Assembly: GCF_900088415.1 (NCBI RefSeq)
Contig: NZ_FLLQ01000005.1
Span: forward strand, 310,001 to 374,000
Direction: 5' to 3'
Length of the DNA stretch: 64,000 nt
DNA from: Vibrio mediterranei
Lineage (GTDB): Bacteria; Pseudomonadota; Gammaproteobacteria; Enterobacterales; Vibrionaceae
The translations under genes and the position numbers were made by a program. Of this stretch, positions 44,968 to 54,343 are shown piece after piece (positions within the stretch are counted from its first letter, which is position 1; every line of letters starts with the position of its first letter). The notes beneath the pieces were generated by a model. It saw nothing but the letters and a program-made list of their open reading frames with translations, did not search any database and was not told the origin of the DNA.

Positions 44968-45813
44968 ATGGACTTAAATCTACTTACAACTTTTGGCGCG
45001 GTTTATCGTCATCGCTCTATAACAATGGCAGCAGAAGAGTTGGAACTGACTCAGCCAGCAGTAAGTGCGGCATTAAAACGATTAGAAGTCGTGGTGGGGA
45101 AAACGCTATTTGTCCGTTCTGGACGTGGAATTGCACCAACAGGAGCGGCCGTTGCGTTGGCAGATAAGATTGAGACGCCCCTTGCCATTCTAGAGACCGT
45201 TGAGAAAAAACAGGAAGTCACTCGAGTCTATTGCAACGAAAGCCTGATGCACCTGCTTTGTGATTTGCCGGGGTTGTCGTTTATCGAAACCCCGCTCAGC
45301 GAGCAGCAACTTCTCGCTGACATCGATTCGCAGAAAGTCCATCTCGCAATCGACATTGCCACTAGCAAAAGCCAATCACATATCGTTGAAGACATTTTTG
45401 ATGAGCCTGCGGTGTGTGTTTGCCGAAAAGACCATCCGAATATTGGCACATCACTAACAACGGAACAGTACCTCGAACAACAACATATTGCGCTAAAAAT
45501 ACGTCGTAACAACGTTAACATGATGGATTTTTTAGCAGAAAAACCAATGCCTATAAGAACGATAAAGGCTGAAACAGGGTCCGTTTCAAGTATGCTAGCA
45601 CTCGCAGCGACAACGGATCTGCTGGGCGCATCAACCTTGTCCTTAGCGAATCACCTCGCGCCCATGCTGGGTCTCAAAGTCATGCCCATTCCCCTTGATA
45701 TTCGCAATGTGCAATATCGCATGATCTATCACCGTCGATTCGTCAATGATGAGGACCATAAAGCGACGCGAGAAAAAATCATATCAACGATCCAAAATCA
45801 TCAGTTCCAATGA
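44968..45813 (+). CDS. LysR-family regulator divergent from the MBL operon
   Basis: A 281-residue LysR protein. The helix-turn-helix is at residues 1-60 (FGAVYRHRSITMAAEELELT, then QPAVSAALKRLEVVVGKTLF), with a somewhat short effector domain. It is divergent from the peptide/MBL operon across 225 bases, the usual arrangement for the regulator of that operon. It is followed 60 bases later by the DM13 gene. Confidence 0.87.
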   Translation: MDLNLLTTFGAVYRHRSITMAAEELELTQPAVSAALKRLEVVVGKTLFVRSGRGIAPTGAAVALADKIETPLAILETVEKKQEVTRVYCNESLMHLLCDLPGLSFIETPLSEQQLLADIDSQKVHLAIDIATSKSQSHIVEDIFDEPAVCVCRKDHPNIGTSLTTEQYLEQQHIALKIRRNNVNMMDFLAEKPMPIRTIKAETGSVSSMLALAATTDLLGASTLSLANHLAPMLGLKVMPIPLDIRNVQYRMIYHRRFVNDEDHKATREKIISTIQNHQFQ

Positions 45814-45873
45814 CGTATTGCTTGAACTATGTTTAAGTAAATTAAGATAAAATTATTTGTTCAAGGAGTGAAC

Positions 45874-46347
45874 ATGAAGCGAGTTCTGTTACTTTTTAGC
45901 CACCTTGCAGCCTTATTCTTTGGGTTTATGTTGGGTATTTATGTCCTGCCGATTCTTACTCAGCCTGATTCCCCCTCAATCGCAAGCGTCACTGCGGATG
46001 TCAATCAAATCGTCGTCAAAGGGACATTCGATAAAGACCGACAAGACAGCGATCTTTTTCATTGGGGTGAAGGCGATATCAGTTTTACCAATGACAGCGC
46101 TATGTTTATTGGCGAACTTGCTCCGGGGCCTGACTACAAACTGTACCTATCTCCAATATATGTGGAAACAGAAGCGGATTTTAATACTAACAAAGCCAAC
46201 ATGTTACAGGTGGGAGATGTGAAAACCTTCGATAGATTCTTGCTATCGCTGCCAGAAGGCACAGATTTAAGCCAATACACGGCAGCGATCATTTGGTGTG
46301 AAAGCTTTGGCGAGTTTATTACCTCAGCGAAATTACAAGCAAACTAA
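45874..46347 (+). CDS. DM13-domain protein
   Basis: A 157-residue protein anchored by an N-terminal helix (VLLLFSHLAALFFGFMLGIY). The extracytoplasmic DM13 domain shows KGTFDKDRQDSDLFHWGEGD, PGPDYKLYLSP and the typical ending YTAAIIWCESFGEFITSAKL with its conserved Cys. DM13 domains are thought to take part in redox or electron transfer. The ATG at 45874 has AAGGAG 5 bases upstream; the in-frame GTG at 45868 overlaps that site and is unlikely. Confidence 0.8.
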   Translation: MKRVLLLFSHLAALFFGFMLGIYVLPILTQPDSPSIASVTADVNQIVVKGTFDKDRQDSDLFHWGEGDISFTNDSAMFIGELAPGPDYKLYLSPIYVETEADFNTNKANMLQVGDVKTFDRFLLSLPEGTDLSQYTAAIIWCESFGEFITSAKLQAN

Positions 46348-46362
46348 CTTCATAAACAGAAG

Positions 46363-47499
46363 CTAAGGATTTAGCGTACCATCAACTAATACCGCATAGG
46401 AGCTGTAATCAGAATTAAGTATGGTTGCAGCGGCTCGGTAACCCGGCTTCAAAATACCCACGTCGTCCAGATTAAGCGCCTCGGCTGGATAGGTTGAAGC
46501 CATTCTCAATACCTCAGCCTCATTCAGTCCCCAGGCAATGGCATTAGCGACAGACTGGTCCATGCCAATATGCGCACCAGCTAGAGATCCACTTGAGTTC
46601 ACCAATTTTCCATCTTGTACCGAAATTTCTTCACCATCTAAGACAAAGCGATTGGTTCTACTGCCGACACTCGCCATCGCATCGGTCACAATAAGCAGCT
46701 TCCCTTCTGGCTTAAGCTTATGAGCCATCAAAACGTTTTGCGTTGCAACATGAATACCGTCGACAATAATTGAACACCAAGCATGGTCGGTCATCAATGC
46801 CGTGCCAACAGTACCAGGCTCACGCCCTTCAAGCGGCGACATCGCATTAAACAAATGCGTAAAACCATTTACTGAAGCAAGTTTTTCTGCCGTTAACTGA
46901 TGCTGAGCTGCGTTACTGTGCCCACAAGACACCACAACGTGATGCTGCTGCAACCAATTTAGTGCCTGCGTATCGACATTCTCTGCCGCTAACGTGACCA
47001 AGCTAACCCCTCGCTCTAACCACGGAAAAGCTTCTAACTGTTCAATCGTTGGGCTATAAAACTTACTGGCATCGTGCGCACCTTTCTTGTCTTTATTAAG
47101 CCAAGGGCCTTCTAGGTGAACACCTAATACACCTGCCACACCCTGCTCGATCGCACTCTCCGCAGCAATCAACGCCGTTTTCATTTCCTCTGGCGTTGCG
47201 CTGATCAAGGTTGGTAATAGATAGGCTGTACCGTGTTGACGATGGGCTCGACAAATAGTGTCTATACCGTCAACAGTTGTATCAGAGTTAAACATGACAT
47301 CGCCGCCGCCATTCACTTGAATATCGATAAATCCCGGCGCAACAATTTTGTCGCCAACATCAGTAACAATGACTGAGCTAGGCAATGTAGACGTGGGGAC
47401 TATGTCTACAATCCGGTCTCCTTTCCAAACCAATGCAGAGTCGGAATGGTACTGCTCGCCATCGAAAATCGTCTTGGCTGTGATTGCTCGTATCGTCAT
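46363..47499 (-). CDS. nagA: N-acetylglucosamine-6-phosphate deacetylase
   Basis: A 378-residue TIM-barrel amidohydrolase. It removes acetate from GlcNAc-6-phosphate to give glucosamine-6-phosphate, the last dedicated step of sialic acid use. Landmarks are APGFIDIQVNGGGDVMFN, GVHLEGPWLNKDKKGAHD, VVSCGHSNA, HLFNAMSPLEGREPGTVG and LLIVTDAMASVG (catalytic Asp). The start was set to ATG 47499 because GGAAGGA lies upstream and the family N-terminus begins there. It is third in the operon nanE-nanK-nagA. Confidence 0.95.
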   Translation of the reverse strand: MTIRAITAKTIFDGEQYHSDSALVWKGDRIVDIVPTSTLPSSVIVTDVGDKIVAPGFIDIQVNGGGDVMFNSDTTVDGIDTICRAHRQHGTAYLLPTLISATPEEMKTALIAAESAIEQGVAGVLGVHLEGPWLNKDKKGAHDASKFYSPTIEQLEAFPWLERGVSLVTLAAENVDTQALNWLQQHHVVVSCGHSNAAQHQLTAEKLASVNGFTHLFNAMSPLEGREPGTVGTALMTDHAWCSIIVDGIHVATQNVLMAHKLKPEGKLLIVTDAMASVGSRTNRFVLDGEEISVQDGKLVNSSGSLAGAHIGMDQSVANAIAWGLNEAEVLRMASTYPAEALNLDDVGILKPGYRAAATILNSDYSSYAVLVDGTLNP

Positions 47500-47564
47500 T
47501 TGTCTATCTATTCCTTCCATCAACAACCTATGAGGCTGTGAAACACTAATTTTTACCCATTTCG

Positions 47565-48425
47565 CTATGAGAATTGGGCTGCAGCACCCAATAAACATGC
47601 ATCATAATCACCGGTTGCCTTAACGACATCTACTCGAAATGCTGCTGGCATTGTTTCGATATAGTCCAGAACTAATGGGATGTACACCTCTGTCAGCCCT
47701 ATTCCTCCACCTAGACAAACAAGATCTAAGTCTAGTGTAGCTTTCAAATTGCAACACAGCTGAGCAACCGCATACGCACTCTTTTTGATGATGTCCATTG
47801 CTTGCGCATTGTTGCTGGCGAGTTCAAACAACTCAATATTCGAGATTGTCGGGTGAATAGCTTGACGAGCAACTCGGTTAATTGCTGTTCCAGAGGCAAT
47901 GCTTTCAACACAACCACGTTGCCCACAACCACAGACGGGACCATTGATATCAATACTGGTATGGCCGATATGTCCAGCGAGATGCTGACTCCCTTTATAC
48001 AGTTTCCCGTTAAGAACCAAACCACCACCTACACCAGTTGATACCGTTATGTAAGCCATATTGTTTACGGGGGTTTTGAGAGAGCGATATTCATACCAAG
48101 CTGCCGCTTGAGCATCATTGAGAATAGCAACAGGCTTATCCGTTTGTGCTTCTATCTCTTTATGTAAAGGGAACGGCTGAGGGAAGGCAAGAGTATCGGG
48201 ATTAATAGAAGTAATGCCTTCTGGTTTCACCCATCCCGTAGTAGAAATGCCAATCTGTGTGACTTGGTGCATCCATGACCGACACTTTATAAGAATTTGA
48301 CTAGCAAACTCTTGTACACATGTCGTCTCAGGCGTCGCTAGCTGAGCACGCTCTATCAGTTCACCATTTTGAACCAATCCTAGAGCAACTTTAGTACCAC
48401 CAATATCAATAGCTAACGTGCTCAT
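47565..48425 (-). CDS. nanK: N-acetylmannosamine kinase
   Basis: A 286-residue ROK-family kinase that phosphorylates ManNAc to ManNAc-6-phosphate with ATP. Landmarks are [16 protein letters not shown] (phosphate-binding), [34 protein letters not shown] and the ROK zinc motif [11 protein letters not shown]. It overlaps the nanE end by 20 bases, so the two are translationally coupled. Confidence 0.93.
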   Translation of the reverse strand: MSTLAIDIGGTKVALGLVQNGELIERAQLATPETTCVQEFASQILIKCRSWMHQVTQIGISTTGWVKPEGITSINPDTLAFPQPFPLHKEIEAQTDKPVAILNDAQAAAWYEYRSLKTPVNNMAYITVSTGVGGGLVLNGKLYKGSQHLAGHIGHTSIDINGPVCGCGQRGCVESIASGTAINRVARQAIHPTISNIELFELASNNAQAMDIIKKSAYAVAQLCCNLKATLDLDLVCLGGGIGLTEVYIPLVLDYIETMPAAFRVDVVKATGDYDACLLGAAAQFS

Positions 48426-49122
48426 ACTGTTTCACCTCTGCTTGAGTTGCCGCATTGAACCATTGAGTCACCACTTCTAATCTTGTCAGTGCAGAGCCTA
48501 CTGTAACGGCTATCGCACCATTGGCAATCGCTTTTGCTGCTAACTCCGGCGTATTGTATCGCCCTTCTGCCATGGTAAAGAAGCCTTCGGCTGCAAATCT
48601 TCGAACTAGATTTAGATCGGGCTCGGTAGGCTCTTCGCCACCCACATAGCCTGACAATGTCGAACCAATGATTTCCACACCTTGCTCATAAGCCCAAGTG
48701 CCATCCTCAAAACATGAACAATCCGCCATACCAAAACAAGGCGTGCGTTGAATGGCGTCTACAATCACCGCTCTAGATTCAGGACGAACTCGACTGGTTG
48801 CATCAAACGCAATAATTGTTGCGCCCGCGGCTGCTAGCGCTTCCACATCCTCAACATAAGGAGTAATTCTAACTGGACTGTCAATAAGGTCACGTTTCAC
48901 GATACCGATAATTGGTATAGTCACATTAGCTGCTACAGCCGCAACATTTTTAACACCTTCGATACGTAAAGCTTTGGCACCCGCTTGCTGCGCAGCTAGA
49001 GCCATGGCAACAATAAATTCGGTTTTCTCGAGTGGACTTCCGACAACTGGCTGAATAGATACTACCGTTTGCCCACGCAATTGCTCTTTTAATTCTCTGA
49101 TTTTTAGACTTTTATCTCTCAC
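48406..49122 (-). CDS. nanE: N-acetylmannosamine-6-phosphate 2-epimerase
   Basis: A 238-residue TIM-barrel enzyme converting ManNAc-6-phosphate to GlcNAc-6-phosphate. Landmarks are [39 protein letters not shown] (catalytic Lys), [11 protein letters not shown] and [10 protein letters not shown]. The start is a GTG at 49122 with GAGAGG upstream. It heads nanE-nanK-nagA, divergent from siaP across 248 bases that contain two candidate NanR sites. Confidence 0.94.
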   Translation of the reverse strand: MRDKSLKIRELKEQLRGQTVVSIQPVVGSPLEKTEFIVAMALAAQQAGAKALRIEGVKNVAAVAANVTIPIIGIVKRDLIDSPVRITPYVEDVEALAAAGATIIAFDATSRVRPESRAVIVDAIQRTPCFGMADCSCFEDGTWAYEQGVEIIGSTLSGYVGGEEPTEPDLNLVRRFAAEGFFTMAEGRYNTPELAAKAIANGAIAVTVGSALTRLEVVTQWFNAATQAEVKQYEHVSY

Positions 49123-49258
49123 TTCGAGCCTCTCGTCTTATGTTGGCGTCAACGAAATATTGGACATGCTTCCTTGTCCCAAAACCGCTTAACGAGTCTT
49201 TAAACAGATAAGTTAGGCTAAATTTTGTCCGTGATCACAGTTTGTGAAAAGTTGATTT

Positions 49259-49305
49259 GAAAATAATCTTCACGACCATAATAATCCATAACGAAGATTT
49301 TTTTC
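49259..49305. promoter_or_regulatory. Pair of candidate NanR operators between nanE and siaP
   Basis: Two 13-base near-palindromes, GAAAATAATCTTC (49259-49271) and GAAGATTTTTTTC (49293-49305), fit GAAnATwwTyTTC and are 34 bases apart centre to centre. A third copy sits upstream of nanM. The RpiR-type NanR encoded at 53322 is the probable ligand. Assignment is by shared sequence only. Confidence 0.4.
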
Positions 49306-49370
49306 AAACAAAATAAAATTTTTTTTTGAAACTCGCGAATCTCGCCAAACAATGGACAAAAGGGAAGAAC

Positions 49371-50336
49371 ATGAAAGCTATAAATAAAATTACTATCGCT
49401 ATGCTGACATTAGGATGTGCAGTTTCAGTACAAGCGGCGACAACACTTAAGATGGGCATGCAAGCCTCTGTTGGATCTGTGGAATATACCTCTGCGAAAC
49501 TTCTTGCCGATACAGTAGAAGAGATGAGTAACGGCGACATTAAAATTGCTTTATACCCTAGCGCGCAACTTGGTGATGACCGCGCTATGCTTCAGCAATT
49601 AACCCTTGGCGATCTCGATATTACTTACGCTGAATTTGGCCGTATGGGTCTATGGATCCCACGAGCAGAAGCAGTAACCCTACCTTACGTTGCCAAAGAT
49701 TACGAACACCTACGTCGCATGTTTGATTCAGACTTTGGTCAAGGCGTGCGTGAAGAAATGCTGACTAAATTCAACTGGCGTGCTTTGGATACTTGGTACA
49801 ACGGTACCCGTGAAACCACCTCTAACCGTCCTCTAAACACGATTGAAGATTTCAAAGGCCTGAAGCTACGCGTTCCTAACGCTAAACCGAACCTAAACTA
49901 CGCAAAACTTTCTGGTGCTTCACCAACACCAATGGCGTTCTCAGAAGTGTATCTAGCACTGCAAACCAACGCGGTTGACGGTCAAGAAAACCCATTGCCA
50001 ACCATTAAGACAATGAAGTTCTACGAAGTTCAGGACAACCTAGCCATTACTAACCACATTGTTAACGACCAAATGGTGATTATCTCTGAGTCAACATGGC
50101 AAAAACTGTCTGATGCCGATAAGAAAATTATTACTGACGCAGTAGCAAAAGCGGGAGCCGCTCATACTGCATCGGTTAAGAAACAAGAAGCAGAGCTTAT
50201 CTCTTTCTTTGAATCTGAAGGCGTGAAAGTCACTTACCCTGATCTCGCACCATTCCGTGAAGCAATGCAGCCTCTATATACGGAATTCGAAGAGAAGATT
50301 GGCGAGCCTATCGTTAAGAAACTTGCTGCAATGTAA
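49371..50336 (+). CDS. siaP: Sialic acid TRAP transporter, periplasmic binding protein
   Basis: A 321-residue periplasmic protein that binds N-acetylneuraminate and delivers it to SiaQM. The signal peptide ends near VQAA-TTLKMG. It is almost colinear with V. cholerae SiaP: GMQASVGSVEYTSAKLLADT, FGRMGLWIPRAEAV, NGTRETTSNRPLNTIEDFKG and LRVPNAK, whose Arg holds the carboxylate. The start was set to ATG 49371 (AAGGGAAG upstream); an in-frame ATG at 49326 adds 15 non-signal residues. First gene of siaPQM-nanA. Confidence 0.96.
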   Translation: MKAINKITIAMLTLGCAVSVQAATTLKMGMQASVGSVEYTSAKLLADTVEEMSNGDIKIALYPSAQLGDDRAMLQQLTLGDLDITYAEFGRMGLWIPRAEAVTLPYVAKDYEHLRRMFDSDFGQGVREEMLTKFNWRALDTWYNGTRETTSNRPLNTIEDFKGLKLRVPNAKPNLNYAKLSGASPTPMAFSEVYLALQTNAVDGQENPLPTIKTMKFYEVQDNLAITNHIVNDQMVIISESTWQKLSDADKKIITDAVAKAGAAHTASVKKQEAELISFFESEGVKVTYPDLAPFREAMQPLYTEFEEKIGEPIVKKLAAM

Positions 50337-50415
50337 TTGCCGCAATCAATTCGACGTTCGCTTGAATTGAAGTTGTAATCTCGGCTGGCCGATTTGGTCA
50401 GCCTTGGAGCCTAAA

Positions 50416-50925
50416 ATGATACGCAAAATATTTGATAATATTGAAGAAATCATAACAGTGCCGCTGATGGCAGCCCTGTTAGTGGTGCTGACTTGGCAAA
50501 TAGGAACACGCTGGTTGCTGAACGATCCTTCTTTGTGGAGTGAGGAATTAGCTCGTGTGCTGTTTATGTATATGTCACTCATCGGTTGCGCGATGGCCAT
50601 CAAACGAGGCACCCACGTCAACATCACCTTTTTTTCGGATAAGCTTCCACAAAATATCCGTTATTCATTAATAATCGCACTCGAACTCGCTGTGTTGGTG
50701 TCCATTTTCGCCATCATTTACCTCGGGTATCAGCACGTACAACGTACTGCTTTCTTTGAACTCATCACCTTAGGCATTTCTAGTAAATGGATGAACTACA
50801 GCCTACCTCTTGGTGGCGTGTTCATGGTCGTCCGACAGTTACAAAAGATCTTCTCGATTGGAGCTGAGTTTAAACAAGCTAAAAGCGAAGACGCTTCTAG
50901 CTCATCGCAAGTTGCCCAGAGGTAA
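50416..50925 (+). CDS. siaQ: Sialic acid TRAP transporter, small membrane subunit
   Basis: A 169-residue DctQ-type protein with four membrane helices (LMAALLVVLTWQIGTRWLLN early; LARVLFMYMSLIGCAMAIKR). It forms the membrane unit with SiaM and is kept as a separate gene, as in V. cholerae, rather than fused as in Haemophilus. The ATG at 50416 has GGAG 8 bases upstream. It lies 79 bases after siaP, a gap containing an imperfect hairpin that may lower QM expression relative to P. Confidence 0.93.
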   Translation: MIRKIFDNIEEIITVPLMAALLVVLTWQIGTRWLLNDPSLWSEELARVLFMYMSLIGCAMAIKRGTHVNITFFSDKLPQNIRYSLIIALELAVLVSIFAIIYLGYQHVQRTAFFELITLGISSKWMNYSLPLGGVFMVVRQLQKIFSIGAEFKQAKSEDASSSSQVAQR

Positions 50926-50934
50926 GGAGTTCTC

Positions 50935-52218
50935 ATGGCAGGTTCAATTTTCGGCTGGCTAGCGCTGTTATTTGCAGGTATGCCCGTTGGCTTCTCACTG
51001 ATATTTGTTGCTTTAGTATTCTTGGTATTAACCAACAGTACTGGAATCAACTTTGCAGCTCAGCAAATGCTTGGCGGCATTGATAACTTTACCTTACTCG
51101 CAGTACCGTTCTTTGTTCTCACTGGACACTTGATGAACAGCGCGGGAATAACCGAACGTATTTTCAACTTTGCTAAATCTATGGTCGGCCACGTGACCGG
51201 TAGCTTAGGGCATGTAAACATCATGGCAAGCTTGCTGTTCTCTGGTATGTCTGGCTCTGCTCTCGCGGATGCCGGCGGCTTAGGTCAGCTTGAAATCAAA
51301 TCCATGCGCGACGCGAAGTATCATGATGACTTTGCAGGTGGTTTAACCGCAGCATCTTGTATCATCGGGCCGCTAGTACCGCCGTCTGTGCCACTTGTTA
51401 TTTATGGTGTAGTTTCCAATACCTCTATTGGTGCGCTGTTCTTGGCGGGCGCAGTTCCCGGCATCCTATGTTGTGGTGCATTAATGGTGATGAGCTACTT
51501 CATTTGTAAAAAACGCGGTTACATGACGCTGCCAAAAGCATCTCGCAAAGAGCAGTTTAAGTCGCTAAAAGAAGCCTTTTTATCCCTGCTTACACCAGTG
51601 ATCATCATCGGTGGTATTTTCTCAGGTAAATTCACACCAACAGAAGCAGCGGTCGTATCCTCTCTTTACGCTCTGTTTTTGGGTACGGTGGTATACAAGC
51701 AGCTCACATTCGCAGGTTTCGTCGACATTCTAAAAGAAACTGTCAATACCACGGCTGTTGTTGCGCTTATGGTTATGGGCGTCACCGTCTTCGGTTGGAT
51801 TGTCGCTCGTGAACAATTGCCGCAAATGCTCGCAGACTATTTCCTAACCATCAGTGATAACCCACTGGTACTGCTTCTACTGATTAACCTATTACTGTTG
51901 TTCCTAGGAACCTTTATCGAATCACTAGCGTTACTGCTGTTGTTGGTACCATTCCTCGTACCGGTTGCGGCGGCTGTTGGGATCGATCCTGTTCACTTCG
52001 GTGTGATGGCTATTCTTAACCTTATGATTGGTATTTTGACACCACCAATGGGTATGGCGCTGTATGTTGTATCTCGCGTTGGTGACATTCCATTCCATGT
52101 ATTAACCCGAGGCGTTATCCCTCTTCTAGTGCCACTGTTCATCGTACTGGCATTGGTAGCAATCTTCCCTCAAGTGACGCTTTTCTTACCAGAGCTGTTC
52201 TTAGGATACGGACAATAA
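50935..52218 (+). CDS. siaM: Sialic acid TRAP transporter, large membrane subunit
   Basis: A 427-residue DctM-type protein with 12 or so helices. It drives sialic acid uptake with the sodium gradient. Landmarks are LLFSGMSGSALADAGGLGQL, ASCIIGPLVPPSVPLVIYG, GGIFSGKFTPTEAAVVSSLY and NLMIGILTPPMGMALYVVS. It starts 9 bases after siaQ with AAGGAG upstream. Confidence 0.95.
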   Translation: MAGSIFGWLALLFAGMPVGFSLIFVALVFLVLTNSTGINFAAQQMLGGIDNFTLLAVPFFVLTGHLMNSAGITERIFNFAKSMVGHVTGSLGHVNIMASLLFSGMSGSALADAGGLGQLEIKSMRDAKYHDDFAGGLTAASCIIGPLVPPSVPLVIYGVVSNTSIGALFLAGAVPGILCCGALMVMSYFICKKRGYMTLPKASRKEQFKSLKEAFLSLLTPVIIIGGIFSGKFTPTEAAVVSSLYALFLGTVVYKQLTFAGFVDILKETVNTTAVVALMVMGVTVFGWIVAREQLPQMLADYFLTISDNPLVLLLLINLLLLFLGTFIESLALLLLLVPFLVPVAAAVGIDPVHFGVMAILNLMIGILTPPMGMALYVVSRVGDIPFHVLTRGVIPLLVPLFIVLALVAIFPQVTLFLPELFLGYGQ

Positions 52219-52225
52219 CAATTAC

Positions 52226-52245
52226 GCAGGCCAGCATTGGCCTGC
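52226..52245 (+). other. Intercistronic hairpin between siaM and nanA
   Basis: GCAGGCCA/TGGCCTGC perfect arms with a 4-base loop, 8 bases after the siaM stop, no T tract. Probably an mRNA-processing or attenuation element within the operon. Confidence 0.4.
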
Positions 52246-52273
52246 CATTAATAGCAATTTGAAGGCCAATAAA

Positions 52274-53161
52274 ATGAGAAAACTACAAGGACTTATCGCA
52301 GCACCACACACTCCTTTTGATGCAAGTAATCGAGTGAACTTTGCTGCGATTGACCAAATCGCAGAACTGCTTATAGAGCAAGGTGTAACAGGCGCATACG
52401 TTTGTGGCACAACTGGTGAAGGTATTCACTGCTCCGTTGAAGAACGTAAAGCCATTGCTGAGCGCTGGGTAACAGCATCAAAAGGTCAGTTAGACCTGAT
52501 TGTTCATACTGGCGCATTGAGTATTGTAGATTCCTTGGAGCTAACCAAGCACGCAGAGACCCTCGACATTATGGCAACATCTGCCATTGGTCCATGCTTC
52601 TTTAAACCTGGTTCAGTTGAAGACTTAGTGGACTACTGCGCCCAAATAGCGGCCGCTGCACCTTCAAAAGGCTTCTACTACTATCATTCAGGAATGTCAG
52701 GGGTCAATTTAGATCTTGAGCAGTTCCTAATCCAAGGTGATAAGAAAATTCCAAACCTTCTAGGTGCAAAATTTAATCACATGGATCTTTACGAATATCA
52801 ACGCTGCATGCGAGTTGCTGATGGAAAATTTGATATCCCGTTTGGCGTAGATGAGTTCTTACCAGCAGGTCTTGCCGTGGGCGCCGTTGGTGCAGTGGGC
52901 AGTACCTACAACTACGCTGCTCCACTTTATTTGGAGATTATTGAAGCTTTCAATCAAGGCGATCAGCCACGTGTAACGGCACTCATGGATAAAGTCATTG
53001 CTATTATTCGTATTCTTGTAGAGTATGGCGGCGTTGCCGCTGGTAAGGCAGCAATGGAAATTCATGGTATCGATGCTGGTGACCCGCGCTCACCAATTCG
53101 AGCATTGACCGCGGCTCAAAAAGCGGATGTGGTAGCGAAAATGCGAGACATCGGCTTTTAA
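52274..53161 (+). CDS. nanA: N-acetylneuraminate lyase
   Basis: A 295-residue TIM-barrel aldolase that splits Neu5Ac into ManNAc and pyruvate. Landmarks are IAAPHTPFDASNRVNF, CGTTGEGIHCSVEER (pyruvate carboxylate site), GFYYYHSGMSGVNL (catalytic Tyr) and NLLGAKFNHMDLYEY (Schiff-base Lys). The ATG at 52274 has AAGG 9 bases upstream; an in-frame TTG at 52259 is less likely. Fourth gene of the siaPQM-nanA operon. Confidence 0.95.
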   Translation: MRKLQGLIAAPHTPFDASNRVNFAAIDQIAELLIEQGVTGAYVCGTTGEGIHCSVEERKAIAERWVTASKGQLDLIVHTGALSIVDSLELTKHAETLDIMATSAIGPCFFKPGSVEDLVDYCAQIAAAAPSKGFYYYHSGMSGVNLDLEQFLIQGDKKIPNLLGAKFNHMDLYEYQRCMRVADGKFDIPFGVDEFLPAGLAVGAVGAVGSTYNYAAPLYLEIIEAFNQGDQPRVTALMDKVIAIIRILVEYGGVAAGKAAMEIHGIDAGDPRSPIRALTAAQKADVVAKMRDIGF

Positions 53162-53174
53162 AGCCTACGCGCAC

Positions 53175-53199
53175 AAAAGGAGGCAGTTGCCTCCTTTTT
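53175..53199 (+). terminator. Terminator after nanA
   Basis: AAAAGGAGGCA/TGCCTCCTTTT arms with GT between them, 14 bases after the nanA stop. Confidence 0.9.
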
Positions 53200-53321
53200 A
53201 GGCTTTCAGGCAAACCGTATATCATTTCTCTATGAAATGCCGCGAATTATATTAATTGTTGGTGTTAAACCGTTAGGGAGTCTGATATTTTTAATCTAGG
53301 TACAAGAATTAAGGGGATACC

Positions 53322-54155
53322 GTGGGATCACCGAACAATCTGCTGGTTCGTTTGCGCTCCAACATGGAACCACTCAGTAAGAAATTAAGACAAGTCGCGG
53401 ACTACATTCTTGAGAATGCTCATGAAGTGCAGTTCCAGACCATCACAGATCTTGCTCGAAATACCCAAACCAGTGAAGCGACTGTAGTACGTCTTTGCCG
53501 CGATATGGGTTACAAAGGTTATTCCGACTTCCGTATGGCCTTAGCAGTCGACCTAAGCCAAAACGCCAGTAAGTCTGCTCCTGTTAAAGATGGTGACATC
53601 TGCGATATTTCGGCAAGCAGTGCGGTTGATAGTCTCCAAGATACCGCAAAGCTGATTGACAGAAAGGCCCTGGATAGGATTTGTACTTTGGTACATTCCG
53701 CCGACTTTATTGGTTGTGTCGGTGTAGGCGCATCAAGCATCGTGGGTCGATACCTAGCTTACCGACTTATCCGAATCGGTAAGAAAGCGATTATGTACGA
53801 AGACACTCACTTGGCAGCCATGAATGCTAGCCGCTCTACACAAGGCGACTTGTGGTTTTCTGTATCAAGTTCAGGCTCCACCAAAGAAGTCGTTCATGCA
53901 GCAAAGCAGGCGTTCAGTAAAAATGTCCCTGTGGTTGCACTAACTAACATTAATCACAGTCCGCTCTCGGCAATTTCAACTGAAATGTTAGTAGCCGCTA
54001 GACCCGAAGGCCCCTTAACCGGTGGGGCATTTGCTTCCAAAGTAGGCGCGTTATTATTGGTGGATGTCCTCGTCAATTCACTTTTGGACAAGTACCCCGA
54101 ATACAGTGACTCTGTTATGGAAACCGCCGAAGTTGTGGTACCACTCATGTCATAA
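53322..54155 (+). CDS. nanR: RpiR-family regulator of sialic acid genes
   Basis: A 277-residue regulator. The N-terminal RpiR helix-turn-helix is TITDLARNTQTSEATVVRLC, and the C-terminal SIS sugar-phosphate-binding domain contains FIGCVGVGASSIVGRYLAYR and WFSVSSSGSTKEVVHAAKQA. In vibrios NanR of this type represses the nan genes and responds to ManNAc-6-phosphate. The start is a GTG at 53322 with AAGGGG upstream. It lies between a terminator and nanM, so it is probably transcribed separately. Confidence 0.9.
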   Translation: MGSPNNLLVRLRSNMEPLSKKLRQVADYILENAHEVQFQTITDLARNTQTSEATVVRLCRDMGYKGYSDFRMALAVDLSQNASKSAPVKDGDICDISASSAVDSLQDTAKLIDRKALDRICTLVHSADFIGCVGVGASSIVGRYLAYRLIRIGKKAIMYEDTHLAAMNASRSTQGDLWFSVSSSGSTKEVVHAAKQAFSKNVPVVALTNINHSPLSAISTEMLVAARPEGPLTGGAFASKVGALLLVDVLVNSLLDKYPEYSDSVMETAEVVVPLMS

Positions 54156-54177
54156 ACGCTAGCAAATCTCCACTTTT

Positions 54178-54205
54178 AAGCCCATCTTTTGATGGGCTTT
54201 TTGTT
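54178..54205 (+). terminator. Terminator after nanR
   Basis: AAGCCCATC/GATGGGCTT arms with a TTTT loop followed by a T run. Confidence 0.88.
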
Positions 54206-54267
54206 GCATAAAAAATCTTCCCAACCATAATTAGATAAAAATTATTTTTATTGTTAACTTGATCAAA

Positions 54268-54280
54268 GAATATTTTCTTC
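54268..54280. promoter_or_regulatory. Candidate NanR site upstream of nanM
   Basis: GAATATTTTCTTC fits the GAAnATwwTyTTC motif seen twice in the nanE/siaP intergenic region. It lies 63 bases upstream of nanM. Confidence 0.35.
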
Positions 54281-54343
54281 AAAGATCGATAATGTGTATA
54301 CATTTTGGCCAAACAGGTCATCACCTATCGATAAGGAAATATC

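Noticed and set aside
49226..49239. TGTCC-GTGA-TCACA upstream of siaP as a CRP site
   Set aside because: Only one half-site fits and the spacing is four, not six.
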